Positions 1-6,423 of a stretch of 6,893 nucleotides of DNA are shown piece after piece. The stretch comes from Holophagaceae bacterium UBA706. Lineage in GTDB: Bacteria; Acidobacteriota; Holophagae; Holophagales; Holophagaceae. The position numbers and the translations under genes were made by a program. Numbering within the stretch: the stretch's first letter is position 1; each line of letters opens with the position of its first letter. Below the pieces are notes generated by a model, which worked only from the letters and a program-made list of their open reading frames with translations, was not told the DNA's origin and did not search any database. The stretch covers positions 7,602-14,494 of the forward strand of contig DBME01000053.1 of NCBI GenBank assembly GCA_002298155.1, in the 5' to 3' direction.

Positions 1-327
1 GCCGGGGCCGCCCTGGTGACCCTGGCCATGGCCCTGCCCGCCCTGGAGCCCGCCCGGGTGCTGCACGCCACCCGGGGCCAGGTCCTCGTGCTGGCCTACC
101 TGGGCTTGGTGGCCTCCGGGCTGGGGTTCTTCCTCTTCAACGCCGGGGCCCGGAGGTCGGACGTGGGCACGCTGGCGGTCTTCAACAACGCCAAGGTGCC
201 CCTGGCCATCCTGGCGGCGGGGCTGGTCTTCGGGGAGCAGGTGGACTGGTTCCGCCTGCTGGCCGGGGGTGGGGTGATCGCAATGGCCCTGGTCCACAAC
301 GCCCACGTCCGCCGCGTCGAGGGTTGA
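1..327 (+). CDS. EamA/DMT-family transporter, C-terminal part (partial at 5' end)
   Basis: This is the C-terminal 108 residues of an integral inner-membrane protein whose frame is open to the left edge, so the true start lies outside the window; the ATG at 16 is internal. Three hydrophobic segments are visible, at about residues 28-47, 55-77 and 84-101. The SGLGFFLFNAGAR stretch (39-51), the VPLAILAAGLVFGEQ stretch (66-80) and the closing glycine-rich helix match the ending of EamA (DMT superfamily) half-domains, where a conserved glycine-glutamate precedes the last helix. Members are ten-helix drug or metabolite exporters, and substrates cannot be predicted from this part. A short basic tail (HVRRVEG) ends the protein, probably on the cytoplasmic side. 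The stop codon lies 6 bases from the stop of the convergent caspase gene. Family assignment is fairly sure; function is not. Confidence 0.85.
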   Translation, partial: AGAALVTLAMALPALEPARVLHATRGQVLVLAYLGLVASGLGFFLFNAGARRSDVGTLAVFNNAKVPLAILAAGLVFGEQVDWFRLLAGGGVIAMALVHNAHVRRVEG

Positions 328-333
328 GCGGGC

Positions 334-2064
334 TTACTTGCGGACCACCCACAGGTTGAGGTTCTGACCGGCGTCCGGCTTCTTCAGATTGCTCGGCATG
401 GGGGAGGGAGCGACGACTTCCAGGTCGCCCACCTCCTGCGCCACGGCCTTGGCCAGATCTTCGAAGCCTTCGTAGAAATAGACCTTGCCTTCGTGGCCTG
501 GGTAGCTGGAATCCTTCATCCCCATGTATTCCACCTCCACGCCCAGGCCCTTGAGCTTTTCCCCGATGGTCCTGGCATTCGCCTCCCGCTTGGCTAGATA
601 AAGGATCCTCACCTTCGTGCCGAGGAAGATCCCCTGCCCTGCCGCGGCGGTCCGCGCCAGCCCGAAGAGGGCCCGGAAGCCCTTCACGTCGCCCACCGCC
701 AGGGACTTCGCCTCCGGGTAGGAGCCCACCAGGGCAGCCCAGGCGGCGCCCTTCAGGTCCTGGGCATACTTGCTCGCGGCGACGGTCTCGTACTTGGCCA
801 GGTCCCCCTGGATCTTGGTCTTCCGTTGCTGGACCGCCTCATCCTTCAGACGCTGGAGCTCGGTCTGGCGCTTGGCCTCCTCGATGTCCCGCTGGCGCTT
901 GAGTTCCTCCAGGTGCTTGCCCTGGGTCTCCTTCTCCGCGGCCAGGGCCATGATCTGGTCCAGGCTGTCCGTGGACCGTGCGCCGCCGCCGGTGAGCCTG
1001 CCCTTCATGTCCGCGATCTGCCGGTCCAGGGCGTCCAGTTCCGCCTGCTTCCGGGCCACCTCCGCCTGTTCGCGGGCCTTGGCCTCGGCCATGTCGGCCT
1101 CGGTCTTGCGCAGCAGATCCAGCTCCTTCTGCCGGGACGCGGAGACGCCGGCCAGGTCGGCCAGCCTGTCCTGCGCCTTGGGGATGAAGACGAAGTCGCC
1201 CATGCCGTAGAGCGGCCCGAAGGCGGGCGTCTGCGCATGGCCCCGGCCCCGGGCGTCGGAGGAGACGCGCTCGCGGATGAGGACCTGGAGCTCGTTGGCC
1301 GTGATGAAGTCCGTGGCGTTCTCCAGCGCCTCGAGGAAGCGCCCCGTGAAGACGGAATGGCCCCTGGGCCCGCCGTCCAGGGCCTCCTCCCCCTTGCCGC
1401 CGGCGGTGAGCACCTGGCGCACGGGTTCCCGGGTGATCTCCTTGAGGTAGCCCAGGTCGCGGCGGGTGGCCGCGTCCACGCCGCGGGTGGTGAGCAGGCC
1501 CGAGTAGCAGGCGTCGAACACGTAGAAGACATGCTTGGCCGGGAGCTTCTTGCTGATGGTGTCCCGGATCTCGGCCATGGTGATGTTCTTGTAGATGGCG
1601 TCGGCGGAGCCGTCGTAGGGGATGAGGTAGCCCAGGTCGCCGTAGTCGCTCTTCTCCTGGTTGCCGTGCCCCGCCCAGAAGATGAAGAGCGCGTCCTCCT
1701 TGCCCATCTCCCGGGGCAGCTCGGCCGTGAGGAGGCGCATGATGCGCTCCTTGGTGGCCTCGTCGTCATACAGGGTGATGATGCGGTCGAAGTGGAAGCC
1801 TTTGGCCAGGGCCTGCTCCACGGCTTTGCCGTCCTTCACCGCGAAGGCCAGCTGCCGGTCCGCGGGGAGGTTCAGGTAGTGGTCGATGGCGATGACCACC
1901 GCGAAGGTCCGGTCATAGAGCCTGACCTCCCCGGCCTGGAGGGTGGCGGGGTCGCGGGCGGTGACGGTGATGCCTCGGGTGTCGCCGCCCAGGAGGGACG
2001 GCACGGCGATCAGGGCCGCACAGGCGATACGCAGGGTCAGGGAGGCGGGAAATGCCTTGGACAC
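334..2064 (-). CDS. Exported caspase-family (C14) protein with coiled coil and LytR_C-like tail
   Basis: A 576-residue protein. Residues 1-27 look like a signal peptide (hydrophobic core 11-25), which suggests an extracytoplasmic location. Residues 53 to about 295 form a caspase/metacaspase fold. The catalytic His is in FWAGHG (H133) and the catalytic Cys in FDACYSG (C186). D184 just before it is the metacaspase-type acidic residue that usually goes with Arg/Lys specificity. The GHSVFT motif (235-240) and the LYGMGDFVF end strand also fit. Residues 297-425 are highly charged and rich in Ala, Glu, Lys and Arg, as in a coiled coil. Residues 482-575 (KVRILYL..., then Gly-Val-Glu-Val, ending LNLWVVRK) resemble the LytR_C domain; this is inference. 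The start is GTG at 2064, supported by AGGAG (2071-2075) six bases upstream. The gene follows purL by 78 bases, so read-through is possible. Substrate and role are unknown. Confidence 0.88.
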   Translation of the reverse strand: MSKAFPASLTLRIACAALIAVPSLLGGDTRGITVTARDPATLQAGEVRLYDRTFAVVIAIDHYLNLPADRQLAFAVKDGKAVEQALAKGFHFDRIITLYDDEATKERIMRLLTAELPREMGKEDALFIFWAGHGNQEKSDYGDLGYLIPYDGSADAIYKNITMAEIRDTISKKLPAKHVFYVFDACYSGLLTTRGVDAATRRDLGYLKEITREPVRQVLTAGGKGEEALDGGPRGHSVFTGRFLEALENATDFITANELQVLIRERVSSDARGRGHAQTPAFGPLYGMGDFVFIPKAQDRLADLAGVSASRQKELDLLRKTEADMAEAKAREQAEVARKQAELDALDRQIADMKGRLTGGGARSTDSLDQIMALAAEKETQGKHLEELKRQRDIEEAKRQTELQRLKDEAVQQRKTKIQGDLAKYETVAASKYAQDLKGAAWAALVGSYPEAKSLAVGDVKGFRALFGLARTAAAGQGIFLGTKVRILYLAKREANARTIGEKLKGLGVEVEYMGMKDSSYPGHEGKVYFYEGFEDLAKAVAQEVGDLEVVAPSPMPSNLKKPDAGQNLNLWVVRK

Positions 2065-2070
2065 GGGGCG

Positions 2071-2075
2071 CTCCT
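2071..2075 (-). promoter_or_regulatory. Ribosome binding site of the caspase-family gene
   Basis: The minus strand reads AGGAG, then six bases (CGCCCC), then GTG. This strong Shine-Dalgarno match decides the GTG start at 2064. No convincing promoter is visible in the 78-base gap to purL. Confidence 0.7.
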
Positions 2076-2112
2076 GAACGGGAAGTCAGGCTGAAGCTTG
2101 ACGCCAATCCGG

Positions 2113-2142
2113 GCCAAAGGCCATGGGAACAGAAGCCTTGGC
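2113..2142 (-). terminator. Weak hairpin directly after the purL stop codon
   Basis: On the minus strand GCCAAGGC (2135-2142) can pair with GCCTTTGGC (2113-2121), with one bulged T and a loop of about 13 bases. It begins immediately after the purL TAG. There is no U-tract downstream, so it is not a standard intrinsic terminator. It could slow polymerase, protect the 3' end, or be chance. Some read-through into the caspase gene seems likely. Confidence 0.2.
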
Positions 2143-5100
2143 CTACCTGAAATACTCCACGCCGGCCCGGAAGATCTCCATGTCCTTGTCGCCCGGCACG
2201 TTGAACCAGGTGTTGGACGTGAAGCGCTCGGGGTGGGCCATCTTGCCCAGGACCCTGCCGTCGGGGCTGGTGAGGGCCTCGATGGCCAGGGCGCTGCCGT
2301 TGGGGTTGTACTCCAGGTCCAGGGTCGGCTGGCCTTCGGGGTCCACGTACTGGGTGGCCACCTGGCCGCGGACCATAAGACCGTCCAGCACGGAGCGCGG
2401 ACCCACGATTCTCCCTTCGCCGTGGGCGATGGCCACGGTGTGGATGGCGCCGGGCTCCAGGCGGCTCAGCCAGGGGCTGGCATTGGAGACGACCCGTGTG
2501 CGGGCGAAGCGGCTGGCGTAGCGCAGGCTGTTGAAGGTCAGGGTGGGGCTGTCGGGGCCCAGGTCGCAGATCTCCCCGCAGGGGACGAGCCCCAGCTTGA
2601 TGAGGGCCTGGAAGCCGTTGCAGATGCCCAGCACCAGGCCGTCCCGGCGCCGGAGGAGGTCGTGCACGGCATCCTTGACCTTCGGGTTGCGGTAGGCGGC
2701 GGCGATGAACTTGCCGCTGCCGTCGGGCTCGTCGCCGGCGGAGAAGCCGCCGGGGATCATGAGGATCTGGGAGCGGGAGATGGCCCGCGCCATGGCCTCC
2801 AGGGAGTCCTCCACCGCCTGGGCGTCCAGGTTACGGAAGACCACCGTCTCGGTCACCGCGCCGGCGCGCTCGAAGACCTGGGCCGTGTCGTACTCGCAGT
2901 TGGTGCCGGGGAAGACGGTGAGCACGACCCGGGGCCGGGCCACGGTGATGGCGGGCGCCTTGCGGGGCGCCGGGGGATGGGGGGCGAAGGCCGGCAGGGC
3001 CGGCACCCCGCCCTCGATGCGGGTGGGGAAGACGGGCTCGAGCGGGGCCTCCCACACGGCCATGGCGCGTTCCAGGGGCAGGGTGAGGCCCGGCAGGCGG
3101 ATCTCGCCGGTGTCCCGGGTGGCGCCAAGACGGGTCCAGGCCAGACCCTCCAGGGCCTCCTCGGGGTCGGCGGCCATTTCCAGGATGAAGGCGCCGGGGC
3201 GCGGGGCGAACCAGTGGGAGGCCTCCCGGGCCTCCAGGTCGATGCCCACGCCGTTGCCGAAGGCCATGACGGACACGGCGGGGGCGATGCCGTCCAGGCC
3301 CACGGTGCGGGCGGCGAGCACCTTGCCCTCGCGCACCAGGGCGGCGACCCGGGCGAAGGTCTTGTCCAGGGCCTCCCAGTCCGGCAGGGCCTCCCCGGTG
3401 CGGGGCAGATCCACCAGGACCACGTCGTGGCCGGGGCCCTTGAATTCGGGGCTGGTGACCTGGTCGGCGCGCACCACGTCCACCGCGAAGGCCACGAGGG
3501 TGGGCGGCACGTCGAGGTCCTTGAAGGTGCCCGACATGGAATCCTTGCCGCCGATGGCGGGCGTGCCCATGGCCATCTCGGCGTGGAAGGCCCCCAGCAG
3601 GGCCGCGAAGGGCTGGCCCCAGCGCCGGGGATCGTCCCCGGGACGGCCGAAGTATTCCTGGAGGGTGAAGCGGAGCTTGCGGTGGTCCGCGCCCACGGCC
3701 GCCAGACGGGCGGCGGCGACCACATGGGCCCACACGGCCCCGTGGAAGGGGCTCCAGCGGCTCAGGGAGGGAAGGAAGCCGTGGCTCATGGCGCTGGCGG
3801 TGAGGGTCTCGCCGCCCTCCACCGGGAACTTGGCCACCATGGCTTCGGACGGGGTGCGCCGCAGGCGGCCGCCGAAGGGCGCCAGCACCGTCCCCGCGCC
3901 GATGGTGCAGTCGAACTTCTCGCCCAGGCCCCGCTGGCTGCAGGCGTTGAGGTCGGCGAGGCTTCCCAGCCAGCGCGCCTCCAGGTCCTTGGCCTCCACC
4001 GGCGGGTGGGCGAAGGGCGCGGTCTCGGAATGGGGCGCGGCAATGCTCACCCGGGCCCGCTGGGGGGCGCCGCTGGTGTCCAGGAAGGCCCGGTCCAGGT
4101 CGGCGATGGTGCGTCCGCGCCAGACCATGCGCAGCCTGCGCTCCGCGGTGACCTCGGCCACCACCGTGGCCTCGAGGTTCTCCTCGGAGGCCAGGCGGAG
4201 CAGCTCGGCGGCGTCCTCGGGGGACACCACCACGGCCATGCGCTCCTGGCTTTCCGCGATGGCCAGTTCGGTGCCGTCGAGGCCCTCGTACTTCCGGGGC
4301 ACGGCGTCGAGGTTCACCACGAGGCCGTCGGCCAGCTCTCCGATGGCCACGGCCACCCCGCCGGCGCCGAAATCGTTGCACTTCTTCACCAGGCGGCAGA
4401 AGTCCGGCTTGCGGAAGAGGCGCTGGAGCTTGCGCTCCATGGGGGGATCGCCCTTCTGGACCTCGGCCCCGCAGGTCTCGATGGAGTCCTCGGTGTGGGC
4501 CTTGGAGCTGCCCGTGGCGCCGCCGATGCCGTCCCGGCCGGTGCGGCCGCCCACGAGGATGATCACGTCGCCGGGAACCGGCTCCTCGCGGCGCACCTGC
4601 GCCCTGGGCACGGCGCCCACCACGGCGCCGATCTCCATGCGCTTGGCCACGTAGCCGGGGTCGTAGTACTCCACCACCTGGCCGGTGCACAGGCCGATCT
4701 GGTTGCCGTAGGAGGCGAAGCCCTGGGCGGCCTCCTGGGTGATCTTGCGCTGGGGCAACTTGCCGGGGAGGGTCTCGGCCACGGGCACCCGCGGGTCCCC
4801 CGACCCGGTGACGCGCATGGACTGGTAGACGTAGGACCGCCCGCTGAGGGGATCGCGGATGGCCCCGCCCAGGCAGGTGGCGGCGCCGCCGAAGGGCTCG
4901 ATCTCCGTGGGATGGTTGTGGGTCTCGTTCTTGAACATGAGGAGCCAGGGCTCCCGGCCCCCGGGGGCGGCCGTGTTGTCCACGTCCACGATCACCGAGC
5001 AGGCGTTGATCTCGCTGGTGACCTCCTGGTCCTCCAGTTTGCCGGCCTTGCGCATGGCCCGGGCGGGGAGCAGGGCGATGTCCATGAGGCATTCGGGCCG

Positions 5101-5913
5101 GTTCGGCACCTCCGCCCCGAAGACCTTGGCCCGCAGCTCCCGGTAGTCGCCGTAGGCGCGGCGGATGGGCCGGGACAGGGGCCCCTCCTCCACCTCCACC
5201 TCGGTGATGCGGGTGAGGAAGGTGGTGTGGCGGCAGTGGTCCGACCAGTAGGTGTCCAGGAGGCGCAGCTCGGTCTCGGTGGGATCGCGGCGCTCGGCGT
5301 CCCGGAAGTAGTCCTGGGTGTGCACCAGGTCCTCGCGGGTCATGGCGAGGCCCATGCGCTCGCGCAGCTCCCGCAGGAAGGTCTCGCCGCCGCGGATGAA
5401 GCCCTCGACGGAGGGCACGTCCCCGGGGGCGGGCAGGACGGGGCTCAGGGTGGCGGGCTTGAGGGGGGAGGCTTCGCGGCTGTCCACGGGGTTGACCAGG
5501 AAGCCGCGGACGCGGTCCAGATCACCGGGTTCCAGGGCGCCCCGGAGCACGTACACCCGGGCGCCGGCCACCACGGGGCGGGCCCCGTGGGAGAGGAGCT
5601 GGAGGCACTGGGCGGCGCTGTCCGCCCTCTGGTCGTACTGGCCGGGCAGGTATTCCACCGCCAGGGCCGTCTCGCCGGGACCCAGGGGCAGTTCCTCGTC
5701 GTGAACCATGTCCACGGGCGGTTCCGCGAAGACCGTCCACCGGGCGGCGTCCAGATGGGCGTCCGAGAGGCCCTGCACGTCGTACCGCACCACCAGGCGC
5801 ACCCCTTCCAGGGCGCGGATGCCCAGGAGGTCGCGGAGGTCATGGAGGAGCTTGCCGGCCTCCACCGCGAAATCCGGTTTCTTCTCCACGAAAAGGCGGC
5901 GGATGGCTGGCAT
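2143..5913 (-). CDS. purL: Phosphoribosylformylglycinamidine synthase, single-chain (PurL with fused glutaminase)
   Basis: This 1256-residue cytoplasmic enzyme converts FGAR, ATP and glutamine to FGAM, the fourth step of de novo purine synthesis. The length fits single-chain forms (E. coli about 1295). Order: a PurS-like N-terminal region (about 1-150, starting RRLFVEKKP); a linker with YWSDHCRHTTF (222-232); the first AIRS half with FKNETHNHPTEIEPFGG (327-343) and GGRTGRDGIGGATGSS (455-470); the second half with IGGKDSMSGTF (787-797); and a class I glutamine amidotransferase from about 995. The triad is complete: C1098 in LGICNG, H1227 and E1229 in MAHPERF. The N-terminus resembles the TIGR01857 (Clostridia-type) clade rather than the proteobacterial one; this is from memory. 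The ATG start at 5913 has AGGGG six bases upstream. The fusion means no separate PurS or PurQ is needed. Everything essential is intact, so the gene is probably functional. Confidence 0.98.
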   Translation of the reverse strand: MPAIRRLFVEKKPDFAVEAGKLLHDLRDLLGIRALEGVRLVVRYDVQGLSDAHLDAARWTVFAEPPVDMVHDEELPLGPGETALAVEYLPGQYDQRADSAAQCLQLLSHGARPVVAGARVYVLRGALEPGDLDRVRGFLVNPVDSREASPLKPATLSPVLPAPGDVPSVEGFIRGGETFLRELRERMGLAMTREDLVHTQDYFRDAERRDPTETELRLLDTYWSDHCRHTTFLTRITEVEVEEGPLSRPIRRAYGDYRELRAKVFGAEVPNRPECLMDIALLPARAMRKAGKLEDQEVTSEINACSVIVDVDNTAAPGGREPWLLMFKNETHNHPTEIEPFGGAATCLGGAIRDPLSGRSYVYQSMRVTGSGDPRVPVAETLPGKLPQRKITQEAAQGFASYGNQIGLCTGQVVEYYDPGYVAKRMEIGAVVGAVPRAQVRREEPVPGDVIILVGGRTGRDGIGGATGSSKAHTEDSIETCGAEVQKGDPPMERKLQRLFRKPDFCRLVKKCNDFGAGGVAVAIGELADGLVVNLDAVPRKYEGLDGTELAIAESQERMAVVVSPEDAAELLRLASEENLEATVVAEVTAERRLRMVWRGRTIADLDRAFLDTSGAPQRARVSIAAPHSETAPFAHPPVEAKDLEARWLGSLADLNACSQRGLGEKFDCTIGAGTVLAPFGGRLRRTPSEAMVAKFPVEGGETLTASAMSHGFLPSLSRWSPFHGAVWAHVVAAARLAAVGADHRKLRFTLQEYFGRPGDDPRRWGQPFAALLGAFHAEMAMGTPAIGGKDSMSGTFKDLDVPPTLVAFAVDVVRADQVTSPEFKGPGHDVVLVDLPRTGEALPDWEALDKTFARVAALVREGKVLAARTVGLDGIAPAVSVMAFGNGVGIDLEAREASHWFAPRPGAFILEMAADPEEALEGLAWTRLGATRDTGEIRLPGLTLPLERAMAVWEAPLEPVFPTRIEGGVPALPAFAPHPPAPRKAPAITVARPRVVLTVFPGTNCEYDTAQVFERAGAVTETVVFRNLDAQAVEDSLEAMARAISRSQILMIPGGFSAGDEPDGSGKFIAAAYRNPKVKDAVHDLLRRRDGLVLGICNGFQALIKLGLVPCGEICDLGPDSPTLTFNSLRYASRFARTRVVSNASPWLSRLEPGAIHTVAIAHGEGRIVGPRSVLDGLMVRGQVATQYVDPEGQPTLDLEYNPNGSALAIEALTSPDGRVLGKMAHPERFTSNTWFNVPGDKDMEIFRAGVEYFR

Positions 5914-5966
5914 GGGGGTCCCCTGATATCAAATGGCCGCCCAAGTGCGGCCCCCGCGTCTCTTGA

Positions 5967-5975
5967 AATATACCA
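5967..5975 (-). promoter_or_regulatory. Candidate extended -10 promoter element for purL
   Basis: The minus strand reads TGGTATATT, which matches an extended -10 (TGn followed by TATAAT-like) with one mismatch in the hexamer. Transcription would start near 5960, giving a leader of about 46 bases before the purL ATG. No good -35 hexamer lies 16-18 bases upstream, which is tolerated by extended -10 promoters. I see no purine riboswitch or recognised PurR box. This assumes a housekeeping-sigma consensus, which may differ in this lineage. Confidence 0.4.
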
Positions 5976-6010
5976 ACGCCCATGGCCCCCGGGCATGAGG
6001 CTAAATTTTG

Positions 6011-6027
6011 CGTACGTCATGACCGGT
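6011..6027. promoter_or_regulatory. Cluster of short palindromes in the divergent intergenic region
   Basis: Three overlapping or adjacent perfect palindromes lie here: CGTACG (6011-6016), GTCATGAC (6016-6023) and ACCGGT (6022-6027). An AT-rich stretch (CTAAATTTTG, 6001-6010) sits beside them, in an otherwise GC-rich region about 35-50 bases upstream of the purL candidate -10. Placement fits an operator for a dimeric regulator acting on purL or on the divergent gene, but the cluster matches no binding site I know and short palindromes arise by chance. Confidence 0.2.
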
Positions 6028-6043
6028 TAGTTTCAGGTTGGCG

Positions 6044-6067
6044 GGAAGCCCCGCCTCGGCGGGTTCC
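6044..6067. repeat. GC-rich imperfect hairpin in the intergenic region
   Basis: GGAA (6044-6047) pairs with TTCC (6064-6067), and the inner CCCGC/GCGGG stem closes a CTCG tetraloop; two bases (GC, 6048-6049) bulge on one side. No T-run follows on either strand, so it is not an obvious terminator. It lies between the two possible divergent promoters and may be a transcript structure or a chance result of high GC. Confidence 0.3.
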
Positions 6068-6080
6068 GCGGCCGGGGAAC

Positions 6081-6125
6081 CCCTGGAGGGATCTAGACAT
6101 TAATTATTAATTAACCCCTCCAGGG
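6081..6125 (+). promoter_or_regulatory. Perfect 10-bp inverted repeat around an AT-rich core, before the lipoprotein gene
   Basis: CCCTGGAGGG (6081-6090) is repeated as its exact reverse complement CCCTCCAGGG (6116-6125). Between them lie 25 bases including the unusually AT-rich run TAATTATTAATTAA (6101-6114). The right arm overlaps the Shine-Dalgarno-like GGGAG (6123-6127), five bases before the ATG at 6133. Two readings fit. As RNA, the arms form a strong stem that hides part of the ribosome binding site. As DNA, they form an operator flanking a -10-like element (for example TATTAA, 6105-6110). No good -35 is seen for the second. Confidence 0.5.
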
Positions 6126-6132
6126 AGACCCC

Positions 6133-6423
6133 ATGGTCCGCTCCCCCCTCACCCTCCTGGCCCTCCTCGGGCTGCTGGCCTGCCCCGGCGGCGGATCCGG
6201 GCCGACCCGCGCGTCCCAGCCGCCGCAGGACCGGAGGAACGATCCGGACCCCCAGCCCCGGGGCGACGATCCGCCCCCGGGCGGCGCCGAAAAGCCCTAC
6301 CACGCCAAGACCGTGAACAACACGCACTGCTTCAGCGTGATGGAGATCGATGGGGACAAGCTCGTGTTCCGGCAGGTGGATGAGGATGGCCGGGAGGTGG
6401 ACCGCTTCACGCTGACCCACTGA
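6133..6423 (+). CDS. Small predicted lipoprotein with metallophosphatase-like C-terminal tail
   Basis: A 96-residue protein. Residues 1-17 form a lipoprotein signal peptide: an Arg at 3, a leucine-rich core and the lipobox LLAC (14-17), so Cys17 should be lipidated. Residues 18-55 are a low-complexity linker rich in Pro, Gly, Asp and Arg, typical of a disordered tether. Residues 56-96 form a short, probably beta-stranded module (CFSVMEIDGDKLVFRQVD, then DGREVDRFTLTH). The pattern of hydrophobic strand, DGD turn, strand, D-x-DG turn and D-x-FTL resembles the C-terminal strands of calcineurin-like or purple acid metallophosphatases, but no metal-binding catalytic domain is present; this likeness is inference. 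Start ATG has GGGAG five bases upstream. The stop overlaps the convergent UvrA-family gene by 17 bases. Signal peptide and sensible composition support a real gene; function unknown. Confidence 0.72.
   Translation: MVRSPLTLLALLGLLACPGGGSGPTRASQPPQDRRNDPDPQPRGDDPPPGGAEKPYHAKTVNNTHCFSVMEIDGDKLVFRQVDEDGREVDRFTLTH

Noticed and set aside
826..2094. A 422-codon open frame on the plus strand, antisense to the caspase gene
   Set aside because: Same codon-register shadow effect; low-complexity Gly/Leu/Val-rich translation and no domain, against a clear caspase on the other strand.
2831..5092. Long Arg/Gly/Pro-rich minus-strand frame of 753 codons inside purL
   Set aside because: An alternate frame of high-GC coding DNA; the composition is typical of such shadows and no motif is present.
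5963..5968. TTGAAA as a plus-strand -35 box for the lipoprotein gene
   Set aside because: No -10-like hexamer lies at 16-18 bases; the nearest AT-rich hexamer (6002-6007) is about 33 bases away.
2098..6030. A 1310-codon open frame on the plus strand, antisense to all of purL
   Set aside because: It is in codon register with purL and stays open only because purL lacks TTA, CTA and TCA codons. Its translation is dominated by Gly, His, Ala, Val and Leu with no recognisable domain, while purL is a clear enzyme with all motifs.
6044..6067. Intrinsic terminator for purL-side or lipoprotein-side transcripts
   Set aside because: The stem is GC-rich, but neither strand has a T-run after it and both neighbouring genes start, rather than end, around this region.
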